From NCBI RefSeq assembly GCF_025950525.1, contig NZ_JAPDGS010000004.1, forward strand, positions 248,001 to 312,000: a DNA stretch of 64,000 nt. Direction: 5' to 3'. The DNA is from Stagnihabitans lacustris. GTDB lineage: Bacteria; Pseudomonadota; Alphaproteobacteria; Rhodobacterales; Rhodobacteraceae. The notes under the pieces are model-generated. The model ran no database searches, was not told the origin of the DNA, and was given only the letters and a program-made list of their open reading frames with translations. This document shows, in pieces, positions 1 to 8,856 of the stretch; the first letter of the stretch is position 1, and each line of letters begins with the position of its first letter. Position numbers and translations under genes: made by a program.

Positions 1-872
1 ATCGGACCCAGCGGGCAATGTGGCGCCACGGCGACGTCAAAGGCCTCGGCCATGGTGGCGATCTTGCGACATTCGGTGATGCCGCCGGCATGGGACAGGT
101 CGGGCTGGATGATATCCACCACCGCCTCTTGCAGCACCGACTTGAAATCCCAGCGCGAATACAGCCTTTCCCCCAGCGCAATCGGCGCCGAGGACAGCGC
201 TGCAATCTCGCGCAGCGCCTCACGGTTTTCGCTCAGAACCGGTTCCTCGATGAACATCAGCTTGTAGGGCTCCAGTTCCTTGACCATCGCGCGGGCCATG
301 GGGCGGTGAACGCGGCCATGGAAATCGACGGCGATCCCGACCGAGGGGCCGACGGCGGCGCGAACCAGGGCCACGCGCTCTATCGCCGCGTCGATCTTGG
401 CGTGGCTGTCGACGATCTGCAGCTCTTCGGTGCCGTTCATCTTCAGCGCGGTGAAGCCCTGGGCCACCATGTCGCGCGCGCCATCGGCCACATCGGAGGG
501 CCTGTCGCCGCCGATCCAGGAATAGACCCTGATCCGATCACGACATTTGCCGCCCAAAAGCTCATGCACCGGAACCCCCAAGGCGCGGCCCTTGATGTCC
601 CACAAAGCCTGGTCGATGCCGGCCAGGGCGCTCATATGCACCGCGCCGCCGCGGTAAAAGCCGCCACGATACAGGACCTGCCACAGATCCTCGATCCGGC
701 GCGGGTCCTGGCCCACCAGGTAATCGGCCATCTCATGCACCGCGGCCTGAACGGTCAGGGCGCGGCCCTCGACGATGGGTTCGCCCCAGCCGCTGACCCC
801 GGCGTCGGTCTCGATCTTCAGGAACAGCCAGCGCGGCGGGACAAGGAAGGTGGACAGTTTGGTGATCTTCAT
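1..872 (-). CDS. dgoD: D-galactonate dehydratase, 3' end cut by the window
   Basis: Enolase-superfamily enzyme that dehydrates D-galactonate to 2-dehydro-3-deoxy-D-galactonate in the De Ley-Doudoroff pathway. About 290 of roughly 380 residues are present; the C-terminus lies beyond base 1. The start MKITKL and the segments VSGWGEP, FYRGG, DFHGRV (metal Asp and acid/base His), [28 protein letters not shown] and APHCPLGPI follow E. coli DgoD closely. The ATG overlaps the TGA of the upstream regulator gene by 4 bases, so the two are co-transcribed and probably translationally coupled. The adjacent mutarotase and sugar dehydrogenase genes supply the earlier steps from galactose. The substrate call rests on similarity over the active site. 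Confidence 0.9.
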   Translation of the reverse strand, partial: MKITKLSTFLVPPRWLFLKIETDAGVSGWGEPIVEGRALTVQAAVHEMADYLVGQDPRRIEDLWQVLYRGGFYRGGAVHMSALAGIDQALWDIKGRALGVPVHELLGGKCRDRIRVYSWIGGDRPSDVADGARDMVAQGFTALKMNGTEELQIVDSHAKIDAAIERVALVRAAVGPSVGIAVDFHGRVHRPMARAMVKELEPYKLMFIEEPVLSENREALREIAALSSAPIALGERLYSRWDFKSVLQEAVVDIIQPDLSHAGGITECRKIATMAEAFDVAVAPHCPLGP

Positions 873-1603
873 GACGGCTCCGCTTGGGTCATCGCTTTGG
901 CCAGCTCCAGGTCACGGGCGGCAAGGTCCAGGATATCTTCGGCGGCCCGTCGCGCGGCAGGACCATCGCGCAGGCGCAGCGCCTCGACCAGGGCGCGGTG
1001 GACGCGGATCGCGGCGCTGCGTTCATCCGGTGACAGGGTCGATGTCGCGTTCATGGTGAAGGTCAGCGCCGCGTCGATCAGCCCGCCGATCTGGCGGTAA
1101 ACCGGGTTGTGGCTGGCGGTATAGAGCACGCGGTGAAAGGTGATGTCATGGCGGGTAAAGGCCTGAACGTCGCCCCCCGCCGCCTGCATCCCCGCCCAGG
1201 CCTCTTCGATCTGCGCCAGTTCCGTCAGGCTGGCCCGTTTGGCGGCCAGTTCGGCCACCAGCGGCTCGATCCCCAGACGGGTTTCCAGGATCGCATCGAA
1301 CAGCCGCTGATCCAAGGCGCCTTGCGGATGCCATTCGATGATCTGCGGGTCCAGGATGTTCCACAGCTCGGGGTCGGCCACCATGGTCCCCACCCGCGAC
1401 CGCGTCACGATCAGCCCCTTGGCGTCCAGCTTTTTCAAGGCCTCGCGGATCACGGTGCGACTGACGCCATAAGCCGCGCACAGGTCAGGCTCACGCGGGA
1501 GCATCACGCCCGGGGCAAAGCGGCCCGACAGGATATCGCCCGCCAAGGCGCGCACCACATCGGGCATCACCCTTGGCCTGCGGGCCTTGGTCTCTTCTGT
1601 CAT
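869..1603 (-). CDS. FadR/GntR-family transcriptional regulator (DgoR-like)
   Basis: A 244-residue regulator of the FadR branch of GntR. It has an N-terminal winged helix ([20 protein letters not shown], about residues 36-55) and a C-terminal all-helical FCD effector domain with His positions typical of a metal site ([11 protein letters not shown]). The ATG at 1603 was chosen because AGGGAGG precedes it; a longer open frame to 1699 has no such site. It overlaps dgoD by 4 bases and faces the araF operon across an intergenic region holding an inverted repeat. By analogy with DgoR it probably represses the galactonate genes and perhaps the divergent transporter, with a sugar acid as inducer. The effector is inferred. 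Confidence 0.85.
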   Translation of the reverse strand: MTEETKARRPRVMPDVVRALAGDILSGRFAPGVMLPREPDLCAAYGVSRTVIREALKKLDAKGLIVTRSRVGTMVADPELWNILDPQIIEWHPQGALDQRLFDAILETRLGIEPLVAELAAKRASLTELAQIEEAWAGMQAAGGDVQAFTRHDITFHRVLYTASHNPVYRQIGGLIDAALTFTMNATSTLSPDERSAAIRVHRALVEALRLRDGPAARRAAEDILDLAARDLELAKAMTQAEPS

Positions 1604-1696
1604 CGCATCCTCCCTGCGCGGCCTTTGTCGCGCAATCCGCCACCAAAGGCCACCGAAAGCCATCGGGACCTTCGGCCCCTCTCCCTTCGCATATGC

Positions 1697-1735
1697 CATT
1701 CATCATATCAAGCCTGTTGACTGGTATGATGAATG
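1697..1735. promoter_or_regulatory. Candidate operator: 14-bp inverted repeat between regulator and araF
   Basis: CATTCATCATATCA at 1697-1710 and TGGTATGATGAATG at 1722-1735 are inverted copies matching at 13 of 14 positions across an 11-bp spacer. A TTGACT hexamer (1717-1722) sits in the spacer and TATGAT-type hexamers lie in both arms, so binding here would cover promoters in both directions. The position in the divergent gap suggests it is the operator of the adjacent GntR regulator. Confidence 0.6.
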
Positions 1736-1792
1736 AGTCTAGCAAACACATCATGGCGGGTTTGGAGGCCCGCCCCACCCGGAGGAAACACC

Positions 1793-2779
1793 ATGCGATT
1801 GCTGAAGACGGCGCTGTTGACCGGCGCTTTTGCGGCCTCGATGATGATGACGGCGGCGGTTGCCCAAGACATCAAGATCGGCTTCATCGTGAAGCAGCCC
1901 GAAGAACCCTGGTTCCAGGACGAATGGAAATTCGCCCAACAGGCCGCGGACGAAAAGGGCTTTACCCTGGTCAAGATCGGCGCCGAAGATGGCGAAAAGC
2001 TGATCGCGGCCATCGACAACCTGGGGGCGCAGGGCGCGCAGGGCTTCATCGTCTGCACGCCGGATGTCAAGCTGGGGCCGGCGCTGGTCGCCAAGGCCGA
2101 GGCCAATGGGCTAAAGATGATGACGGTCGATGACCGGCTGGTCGATGCCTCGGGCGCGGCGATTGAATCGGTGCCGCATATGGGGATTTCGGCGACCAAG
2201 ATCGGCGAGGCCGTGGGTCAGGCGATCCTGGACGAGGCCAAGGCGCGCGGCTGGGCTCTGGCAGAGGTCGGCGCCATCCGCGTGTCCTATGACCAGTTGC
2301 CCACCGCCGTGGACCGGGTCGAGGGCGCGATTGCCACGCTGAAGGCCGGGGGCTTCCCCGAAGCGAATATCTTTGACGCCCCCCAGGCCAAGACCGACAC
2401 CGAAGCCGCGCTGAACGCCGCGACCACGGTGCTGAACGCCCATCCCGAGATCAAGCATTGGGTGGCCTTTGGTCTGAACGACGAGGCGGCTTTGGGCGCG
2501 GTGCGCGCGACCGAAAGCGTCGGCATCACGGCCGATAACGTCATCGCGGTCGGCATCGGCGGCGCGGAATCCGCGATCAACGAGTTCAAAAAGCCCGATC
2601 CGACCGGCTTTGTCGGCACGATCATCATCTCGCCCAAGCGGCACGGCTATGAAACCGCGCTGAACATGTTCGACTGGGTCGCGAACGACAAGGCGCCCGA
2701 GGCCCTGATCCTGACGGCAGGCGCCCTGGCCACGCGGTCGACCTATGAAGCGGTCCGCAAGGATCTGGGCATCGAATAA
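1793..2779 (+). CDS. araF: Arabinose/galactose ABC transporter, periplasmic binding protein
   Basis: A 328-residue type I periplasmic sugar-binding protein, near the length of E. coli AraF (329). The N-terminal signal peptide ends near VAQ-DIKIG. FIVKQPEEPWFQDEW, FIVCTPDVKLGPALVAKA and the hinge segment KHWVAFGLNDEAALGAVRATE track AraF rather than RbsB or XylF. The start is the ATG after GGAGGAAACACC. It is the first gene of a plus-strand run of six sugar genes. AraF-type proteins bind L-arabinose and D-galactose (family knowledge); next to galactonate genes, galactose or both sugars is the likely ligand. Confidence 0.88.
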   Translation: MRLLKTALLTGAFAASMMMTAAVAQDIKIGFIVKQPEEPWFQDEWKFAQQAADEKGFTLVKIGAEDGEKLIAAIDNLGAQGAQGFIVCTPDVKLGPALVAKAEANGLKMMTVDDRLVDASGAAIESVPHMGISATKIGEAVGQAILDEAKARGWALAEVGAIRVSYDQLPTAVDRVEGAIATLKAGGFPEANIFDAPQAKTDTEAALNAATTVLNAHPEIKHWVAFGLNDEAALGAVRATESVGITADNVIAVGIGGAESAINEFKKPDPTGFVGTIIISPKRHGYETALNMFDWVANDKAPEALILTAGALATRSTYEAVRKDLGIE

Positions 2780-2796
2780 CGGCATCGCGTAACGGC

Positions 2797-2820
2797 TTGG
2801 GGCGGCCTTGGTCGCCCCAA
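2797..2820 (+). terminator. Stem-loop after the binding-protein gene
   Basis: TTGGGGCG at 2797-2804 and CGCCCCAA at 2813-2820 form a perfect 8-bp stem with an 8-base loop, 17 bases after the araF stop and just before the araG ribosome site. There is no T run, so it is more likely an mRNA-stabilising or partial-termination structure that keeps binding protein in excess than a full terminator. Confidence 0.6.
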
Positions 2821-2837
2821 CACCTTGGGAGGGGATG

Positions 2838-4322
2838 ATGTTTCTGGAATTCGACGGTCTGACAAAGACTTACCCCGGCGTGACGGCGCTGTCCGGCGTC
2901 AGTTTCGGCGTCGCAAAGGGCGCGGTCCATGGGCTGATGGGGGAAAACGGCGCGGGGAAATCCACGCTGATCAAGATCCTGTCGGGCGATGTGGCGGCCA
3001 ATGCGGGCGGCCTGCGCATCGACGGCACCCAGCAGACCTATGCCACCACCCGCGATGCCTTTGACGCGGGCGTCATCGTCATCCACCAGGAATTGCAGCT
3101 TGTTCCAGAGCTGAGCGTGGCCGAAAACCTGACGCTTGGCCGCTTTCCTGCACAGGCTGGCGTGATCGCGCGCCGCCGGATGCAAGAGATGGTCGCCGCC
3201 CGCCTGCAGGCCGCGGGCATCGACATCGACCCGCGGGCCAAGGTCGCCACCCTGTCGATCGGCGAACGTCAGATGGTCGAAATCGCCAAGGCCGTCATGC
3301 TGGACGCCCGCGTCATCGCGCTGGACGAGCCGACCTCGTCGCTGTCCTCACGCGAAAGCGAGGTGCTGTTCGCGCTGATCGGCAGGCTAAGGGCCGAGGG
3401 CAAGGTGATCCTGTATGTCTCGCACCGGATGGACGAGATCTTCCGGCTGTGCGACGGGCTGACCGTGCTGCGCGATGGCAAATTGGCCGCCCATCACGCG
3501 ACACTGGACGGCGTGACCCGCGACCAGGTCGTCTCCGAAATGGTCGGGCGCAAGATTTCCGACATCTGGGGTTACAGGCCCCGAACCCCCGGCGCTGTGC
3601 GGCTGCAGGCCCAGGGCATCACCAGCCCCGCCCTGCCCGAACCCGCCTCTTTCCAGGTCCGCGCCGGGGAAATCCTGGGCTTCTTCGGCCTGATCGGCGC
3701 GGGCCGGTCCGAACTGATGCGGGCGCTCTTTGGCGCCGACCCGCGCCGGGGCAGCCTGCGCATCGACGGGGCCGAGATCACCGCCCAGACCCCCCGCGCC
3801 ATGATCCGCGCCGGTCTGGTCCTGTGTTCCGAGGACCGCAAACACGACGGCATCCTTCAGGGCCGGTCGATCGAGGAGAACATCGCGATCTCTTCGCGCC
3901 GCCACACATCCCGGTTCGGCATCCTGAACCGCCGCGCCGAGGCCGACACCGCCGACACCTATATCTCACGCCTGCGCATCCGCACCCCTTCGCGCGCGCA
4001 AGACATCCTGAACCTGTCGGGCGGCAATCAGCAAAAGGTGATCCTGGCCCGCTGGCTGTCCGAACAGGGCGTCAAGGTGATGATCGTCGACGAGCCGACG
4101 CGCGGCATCGACGTCGGCGCCAAGGCGGAAATCTATGACCTGCTGTTTGGCCTGGCCGAACAGGGCCTGGCCGTCATCGTCGTGTCCTCTGACCTGCCCG
4201 AGGTCATGGGCATCTGCGACCGCATCCATGTCATGTGCCAAGGCCGCATCCGCACCGACCTGCATCGTGCCGATTTCACCGAACACGCCATCCTTTCCGC
4301 CGCCCTTCCAGACCGGAGCTGA
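2838..4322 (+). CDS. araG: Sugar ABC transporter ATPase with two ABC domains
   Basis: A 494-residue cytoplasmic ATPase of the AraG/XylG/RbsA class with two nucleotide-binding halves. The first half has Walker A GENGAGKS (residues 35-42), signature LSIGERQ and Walker B VIALDEPTSS. The second half has the degenerate P-loop GLIGAGRSE usual in this class, signature LSGGNQQK and Walker B VMIVDEPTRG. Two ATGs are adjacent (2835 and 2838); 2838 gives better spacing to GGAGG at 2828. It energises AraH for uptake of the sugar delivered by AraF. The stop lies 4 bases before the araH start. Confidence 0.9.
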   Translation: MFLEFDGLTKTYPGVTALSGVSFGVAKGAVHGLMGENGAGKSTLIKILSGDVAANAGGLRIDGTQQTYATTRDAFDAGVIVIHQELQLVPELSVAENLTLGRFPAQAGVIARRRMQEMVAARLQAAGIDIDPRAKVATLSIGERQMVEIAKAVMLDARVIALDEPTSSLSSRESEVLFALIGRLRAEGKVILYVSHRMDEIFRLCDGLTVLRDGKLAAHHATLDGVTRDQVVSEMVGRKISDIWGYRPRTPGAVRLQAQGITSPALPEPASFQVRAGEILGFFGLIGAGRSELMRALFGADPRRGSLRIDGAEITAQTPRAMIRAGLVLCSEDRKHDGILQGRSIEENIAISSRRHTSRFGILNRRAEADTADTYISRLRIRTPSRAQDILNLSGGNQQKVILARWLSEQGVKVMIVDEPTRGIDVGAKAEIYDLLFGLAEQGLAVIVVSSDLPEVMGICDRIHVMCQGRIRTDLHRADFTEHAILSAALPDRS

Positions 4323-4326
4323 CCCC

Positions 4327-5277
4327 ATGCAAAACCACCTGAAAAAGCTGCTTCTGGGCGAACAGGGGCTTGTCGTGATCTTTGCTCTGGCCTTTGCGCT
4401 GGTGTCGGTGATGGTGCCGAACTTTCTGACCGAACGGAACATGCTGGGGCTGTTGCAATCGGTGGTCACGGTGGGGATCGTGGCCTGCACCATGATGTTT
4501 TGCCTGGCCGCGCGGGATTTCGACCTGTCGGTGGGGTCCATCGTGGCCTTTGCGGGGATGGTCGCGGTCATGGCCTCCAATGCCACGGGGTCCATCATTC
4601 TGGGGATCGCGGCGGCCTTGGTCTGCGGCGCGGTCGTGGGGTTCATCAACGGGGTTGTCATCGCGAAGTTCCGCATCAACGCGCTGATCACCACGCTGGC
4701 CACGATGCAGATCGTGCGGGGCCTGGCGCTGATCGCCTCGGACGGCAGGGCGGTGGGGATCAACGACCCGGCCTTCTTCAACATCGCGCTGTCCAAGACC
4801 TTTGGCATCCCCTCGCCGATCTGGGTGCTGGTGGCCTTGTTCGCGGTCTTTGGTTTCATCCTGAACCGCACGGTCTTTGGCAAGAACACCCTGGCCATCG
4901 GTGGCAACCCCGAGGCCTCTCGGCTGGCGGGGGTCGATGTGGGGGCCACGCGGATCGCCATCTTTGCGCTGCAGGGTCTGGTTTGCGCGGTGGCGGGGGT
5001 GCTTTTGGCCTCACGCATCACATCGGGGCAACCGAATTCCGCCATCGGGCTAGAGCTGTCGGTGATCTCGGCCTGCGTGCTGGGCGGGGTGTCGCTGGCG
5101 GGGGGGCGGGCGTCGATGGCGGGGGTGATCGTGGGGGTGATGATCATGGGGATCGCAGAGAATGCGATGAATCTGCTGAACATCCCGGCCTTTTACCAGT
5201 ATATCGTGCGCGGCGTGATCCTTCTGCTGGCGGTGCTGCTGGACAACCTGCGCTCGCAGGCTTTGGGGCGGCGCTGA
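4327..5277 (+). CDS. araH: Sugar ABC transporter permease
   Basis: A 316-residue inner-membrane permease of the AraH/RbsC/XylH family with about nine or ten hydrophobic helices. Typical segments are CLAARDFDLSVGSIVAFAGM near the N-terminus, INGVVIAKFRINALITTLAT in the middle and ASRITSGQP then CVLGGVSLAGGRASM toward the C-terminus. It forms the channel driven by AraG. The TGA at 5275-5277 is directly followed by the ATG of the mutarotase gene with no gap, so the transporter and catabolic genes form one transcript. Confidence 0.9.
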   Translation: MQNHLKKLLLGEQGLVVIFALAFALVSVMVPNFLTERNMLGLLQSVVTVGIVACTMMFCLAARDFDLSVGSIVAFAGMVAVMASNATGSIILGIAAALVCGAVVGFINGVVIAKFRINALITTLATMQIVRGLALIASDGRAVGINDPAFFNIALSKTFGIPSPIWVLVALFAVFGFILNRTVFGKNTLAIGGNPEASRLAGVDVGATRIAIFALQGLVCAVAGVLLASRITSGQPNSAIGLELSVISACVLGGVSLAGGRASMAGVIVGVMIMGIAENAMNLLNIPAFYQYIVRGVILLLAVLLDNLRSQALGRR

Positions 5278-6066
5278 ATGGTGCTGCGCCAGGGCGCGCT
5301 TACGGTAAATGTGGACCCCCAGGGCGCGGGGATCTGTGCCACCTGGGGCGGGGTTCCGGCGATAAGCCATTGTTTCCCCATGGTTCCGCTGGGCAACCGG
5401 GTGCAGGGGAACGCCTTCACCTATGACGGCCAGACGCACCGCTTCACCCCCAACACCGACGAGCCGCTGTATCTGCATGGCGACGGTTGGCTTGGGCTTT
5501 GGCAGGCGAGGGCGACCGAAACCACAGCCCACCTGACCTTTGACCACCCCGCGCCTGCGGCCTCGCCCCACCGCTACCGCGCAACGATGGACCTGGCGCT
5601 AGGCCCCGCAAGGCTGACCGTCACCCTGTCCGTCACCAACACCGGCCCCGCCTTGCCCTTTGGCCTGGGCCTGCATCCGTTCTTTCCCCGCCACCCCAAG
5701 ACCCGCGTCACAGCCCAAGCTGGCGCCTTTTGGACCGAGGGTCCGGGCCACCTTCCCGGGTCGCCCGGCCCGATCCCGGGGACGATGACCCTGAACGGCC
5801 CGCTGCCCGACCACGGCCTGAACAACGCCTATCAGGATTGGTGCGGCCGGGCCCGCATCGACCAGCCCGACCTGCGCATCGACCTGAGCGCCGAACCGCT
5901 TTTTGCACATCTGATGGTCTATGCGCCAAAGGGCGGCGACCAGTTTTGCCTTGAACCCATGACCCATCTGCCCAATGCCTTGGCGCGCGGCCTGCCCATG
6001 GCTGTCCTTGACCCGGGCGAAAGCCTGTCGGGCAAGGTCGTGTTCGACTTTACGCAACCGGAGTGA
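5278..6066 (+). CDS. Aldose 1-epimerase (mutarotase) family protein
   Basis: A 262-residue galactose-mutarotase-like protein. It interconverts alpha and beta anomers of an aldose, supplying the form used by the sugar dehydrogenase encoded next. Family marks are PLGNRVQGNAFTYDG, the substrate-contacting His in LYLHGDGW and in FGLGLHPFFPR, the segment DHGLNNAYQDWCG, and a catalytic-type Glu in FCLEPMTHLPNA. It starts immediately after the araH stop and ends three bases before the SDR gene. Substrate (galactose or arabinose) is taken from context. Confidence 0.85.
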   Translation: MVLRQGALTVNVDPQGAGICATWGGVPAISHCFPMVPLGNRVQGNAFTYDGQTHRFTPNTDEPLYLHGDGWLGLWQARATETTAHLTFDHPAPAASPHRYRATMDLALGPARLTVTLSVTNTGPALPFGLGLHPFFPRHPKTRVTAQAGAFWTEGPGHLPGSPGPIPGTMTLNGPLPDHGLNNAYQDWCGRARIDQPDLRIDLSAEPLFAHLMVYAPKGGDQFCLEPMTHLPNALARGLPMAVLDPGESLSGKVVFDFTQPE

Positions 6067-6069
6067 CCC

Positions 6070-6843
6070 ATGGTTGACCAACCGACCCCAGGCCGCCTGA
6101 CAGGCAAACGCATCTTCCTGACCGGCGCCGCGCAGGGCATTGGCCTTGCCATCGCCAAAGCCTGCCTGGCCGAGGGCGCAAGCCTTTTGGCCGTCGACCG
6201 CGACGGGGCGACGCTGGCCGGGGCGCTACCACAATCCGACCGGCTGGCCCTGGCGACGATCGACATCACCGACCGCGCCGGGATCGAGGCGGCCATGGCC
6301 GGATCGTCCATCGGCCCGATCAATGCGGTGATCAACAACGCCGGCATCAATGTCTTTGGGCCGCCGCTGCAGACCTCTGACGCCGATTGGGACCGCGCCT
6401 TCGATGTCAACGTCAAGGGCGCCTGGAATTGCATCCGCGCGGCGCTGCCCGGCATGATCGCGGCGGGCGGCGGTGCGGTGCTGAACATCGCCTCGACCCA
6501 CAGCTTCACCGTGATCCCCGGCAGTTTCCCCTATCCGGTGGCCAAACATGCGCTTTTGGGCCTGACCAAATCCCTGGCGCTGGAATTTGCGCCGCAGGGC
6601 GTCAGGGTCAATGCCCTGGCCCCGGGCTATGTCCTGACGCAAAAGACGCTGGACTGGTGGGCGACCTTCCCCGACCCGCAAGCCGCCCGCGCCGCCACCA
6701 TGGCCCTGCATCCCGGCGGCCGCATCGCCACGCCCGAAGAAATTGCCAAGGCCGCCGTCTTCCTGATCTCGGATGAGGTGCCCTTCATGACCGCCGCCTG
6801 CCTCGTGGTCGATGGCGGACTTGGCACCCTGCAACACGCCTGA
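6070..6843 (+). CDS. SDR-family sugar 1-dehydrogenase (probable galactose/arabinose dehydrogenase)
   Basis: A 257-residue classical short-chain dehydrogenase. It has TGAAQGIG for nucleotide binding, NNAGIN, a Ser at the start of STHSF and the catalytic pair in YPVAK. D36-D38 in AVDRD after the second strand suggests NAD preference. It closes the araFGH-mutarotase operon, so the likely reaction is oxidation of D-galactose or L-arabinose to the 1,4-lactone, which after hydrolysis gives galactonate for DgoD. No lactonase gene is visible here. The fold is certain and the substrate is inferred; 2-keto-3-deoxy acid dehydrogenases of the same fold remain possible. Confidence 0.8.
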   Translation: MVDQPTPGRLTGKRIFLTGAAQGIGLAIAKACLAEGASLLAVDRDGATLAGALPQSDRLALATIDITDRAGIEAAMAGSSIGPINAVINNAGINVFGPPLQTSDADWDRAFDVNVKGAWNCIRAALPGMIAAGGGAVLNIASTHSFTVIPGSFPYPVAKHALLGLTKSLALEFAPQGVRVNALAPGYVLTQKTLDWWATFPDPQAARAATMALHPGGRIATPEEIAKAAVFLISDEVPFMTAACLVVDGGLGTLQHA

Positions 6844-6854
6844 CCCCGCCCCAA

Positions 6855-6883
6855 TCATCTTTTCATAAATATCCCGGGGGAGG
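6855..6883 (-). repeat. Dispersed intergenic repeat, type A copy
   Basis: Read on the minus strand it gives CCCGGGATATTTATGAAAAG followed by ATGA, matching the right half of the type A elements at 17,261-17,293 and 41,701-41,733. It begins 11 bases after the SDR stop. Confidence 0.55.
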
Positions 6884-6884
6884 T

Positions 6885-6908
6885 CTGGAGGGGGCTGGCC
6901 CCCTCCAG
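6885..6908. terminator. Strong GC hairpin between converging genes
   Basis: CTGGAGGGGGC at 6885-6895 pairs perfectly with GCCCCCTCCAG at 6898-6908, leaving a two-base gap. It lies between the convergent SDR gene and the minus-strand transporter operon and could stop transcription from either side. No clear T run follows on the plus strand. Confidence 0.5.
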
Positions 6909-6931
6909 CGCGCTTCAAATAGACCAAGCGA

Positions 6932-6951
6932 AAGGGGCCCGAAGACCCCTT
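6932..6951 (-). terminator. Terminator of the minus-strand ABC operon
   Basis: On the minus strand AAGGGGTC, loop TTCG, GGCCCCTT forms an eight-pair stem with a UUCG tetraloop, followed by TTCGCTT. It starts five bases after the stop of the ATPase gene. Confidence 0.6.
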
Positions 6952-6955
6952 GCTG

Positions 6956-8053
6956 TCAGCGGAACATCACCATGGCCCCGGGGCTCCACCCCACACGACA
7001 GCGCGTGCCGATGTCCAGCACAGGCCGGCCAAAGACATTGCGCATCGACATGCGGATCGGATCGGCGCAGCCGTCCAGCGTCACGTCGTAATAGGTCATG
7101 TCGCCGTAATAGACGACCTCGGCCACGGTCCCCATGCTTTCGCGGTCCGCCGAGCCCTGACCGTCATACAGCATCGTCACCGTTTCGGGGCGAAAGCCGA
7201 TCGTGGTCTTGCCGGTCGCGGGCGCCGAGGAGATCTGCTTTTCCACATCCACCTCCAGCCGACCCAGACCCGGAGCCTCGACCTCGGCGCGGCCCCCGGC
7301 CTCGGACAGGATCGTGGCGGGCAGGAAATTCATCGTGCCGATGAAATTCGCGACCTGCCGGGTCTTGGGCAGACGATACAGCGTCTCGGGGTCGTCCAGT
7401 TGGGCGATATTGCCCTCGAACATGACCGCGATCCGGTCCGACATCACAAGGGCCTCTTCCTGGTCATGGGTGACAAGGACAAAGGTGATGCCAACTTCGC
7501 GCTGCAGCTTGATCAGCTCCAGTTGCATCTGTTCGCGGATCTTCTTGTCCAAGGCCGACAGCGGTTCATCCAGCAGCAGAACCTTGGGCTTCAGGATCAG
7601 CGCGCGGGCCAGGGCCACCCGCTGACGTTGGCCCCCCGACAGCGCATGGGCCGAGCGCGCGCCATAACCGGCCAGCCCCACCATCTCCAGCGCCTGACCC
7701 ACGGCGCGGGCCTTTTCCTCGCGCGAACGCGGGTCCTTGCGCAGGCCAAAGCCGACGTTTTGTTCCACGCTCAGATGGGGAAAGATCGCATAGGACTGAA
7801 ACACCATATTCGTCGGCCGCTTGTTCGGCGGCACATTGGCCATGTCCTTGCCATCGACCAACACGACGCCCGAGGAAATCCCCTCGAACCCCGCAATGGT
7901 GCGCAGCAAGGTCGTCTTGCCACAGCCCGACGGGCCCAGCAGGGAAAAGAACTCACCGGCCTTGATCGTGGCATTGATGCCGCGCAGGGCGTGGTAGTCG
8001 CCGTAGTATTTCTGGACGTTGCGGAACTCGATCATATCGGGCTTGGTGGTCAC
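6956..8053 (-). CDS. ABC transporter ATPase, spermidine/putrescine (PotA) type
   Basis: A 365-residue ATPase with Walker A GPSGCGKT (about residues 40-47), Q-loop FQSYAIFPHLS, signature LSGGQRQR, Walker B VLLLDEPLSALD and the H-loop LVTHDQEEAL. A C-terminal TOBE-like region of about 100 residues starts near IGFRPETV. It is the last gene of a three-gene operon with two PotB/PotC-type permeases, whose coding frames overlap by 4 bases at each junction. The family imports polyamines or related amines. No binding-protein gene is adjacent, so the substrate cannot be fixed. Confidence 0.88.
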   Translation of the reverse strand: MTTKPDMIEFRNVQKYYGDYHALRGINATIKAGEFFSLLGPSGCGKTTLLRTIAGFEGISSGVVLVDGKDMANVPPNKRPTNMVFQSYAIFPHLSVEQNVGFGLRKDPRSREEKARAVGQALEMVGLAGYGARSAHALSGGQRQRVALARALILKPKVLLLDEPLSALDKKIREQMQLELIKLQREVGITFVLVTHDQEEALVMSDRIAVMFEGNIAQLDDPETLYRLPKTRQVANFIGTMNFLPATILSEAGGRAEVEAPGLGRLEVDVEKQISSAPATGKTTIGFRPETVTMLYDGQGSADRESMGTVAEVVYYGDMTYYDVTLDGCADPIRMSMRNVFGRPVLDIGTRCRVGWSPGAMVMFR

Positions 8054-8856
8054 AGGAAGCCTCCGGTATCCTTGGCGCCGGTGCGGGCAAGACCGCGGCG
8101 GCGGAAAAATTCGGCCGTAGCCAGAAGGGCGATCGAGACGCAGACAAGCACCGTCCCCAAGGCCATGATATTGGGCACATTCTTCGGAAAGCGCAGCTGG
8201 CCGAAGATATAGGTCGACAACAGTTTCTCACCCGAGCCCAGGAAGTTCGCGATGATGAATTCGTCGATGGCAATGGTGAAACAGATCAGCATGGCCGAGA
8301 TGATCCCCGGCGCCACCAAGGGCAGGATGACCAGGTAAAAGGTCGAAAACGGCCCCTCGCCCAGGTCTTGCGCGGCCTCTTCCAGCGACTTGTCCAGCGA
8401 CTGGAAGGCCGAGGTCAGGATGGCCACCGCAAAGGGCGTGCAGATCAGCACATCGCCGAGGATGATCGTGAACAGCGACAGCGGGATGCCCAGCGACAGC
8501 AGAACCACCAAGAGCGCCATGGCCATGATCATCTCGGGCAGGACCATGGGCAGCATGATCAGCCCCGACAAGGGCGCCTGGCCCTTGAAGCTGTAGCGCG
8601 TCGTGGCCCGCGCCGCGAGGATGCCCAGCAGCGTCGAGAAAAACGCCGTCGACCCCGCCACGATCAGCGAGTTCTTCAAGGCCTCACCCAGGGCGGGATC
8701 GGTAAAGACCCGGCCGAACCACTGGGTTGTGAAGCCCTTCAGCGGAAAGGCCGCCGTGGTCGAATTGTTGAAGGCAAAGATCGGCAGGATCAGGATGGGG
8801 ATATACAGGAACAGCAAATACAGCACCGTATAGGTGCGCAGGACCGGGAATTTCAT
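8050..8856 (-). CDS. ABC transporter permease, PotC type
   Basis: A 268-residue inner-membrane permease with six predicted helices. It carries the cytoplasmic EAA loop near LEEAAQDLGEGPFSTFYLV and the family-typical YSFKGQAPLSGLIMLPMVLPE. It pairs with the preceding PotB-type permease. Its stop overlaps the ATPase start and its start overlaps the stop of the upstream permease gene, each by 4 bases. Confidence 0.87.
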   Translation of the reverse strand: MKFPVLRTYTVLYLLFLYIPILILPIFAFNNSTTAAFPLKGFTTQWFGRVFTDPALGEALKNSLIVAGSTAFFSTLLGILAARATTRYSFKGQAPLSGLIMLPMVLPEMIMAMALLVVLLSLGIPLSLFTIILGDVLICTPFAVAILTSAFQSLDKSLEEAAQDLGEGPFSTFYLVILPLVAPGIISAMLICFTIAIDEFIIANFLGSGEKLLSTYIFGQLRFPKNVPNIMALGTVLVCVSIALLATAEFFRRRGLARTGAKDTGGFL

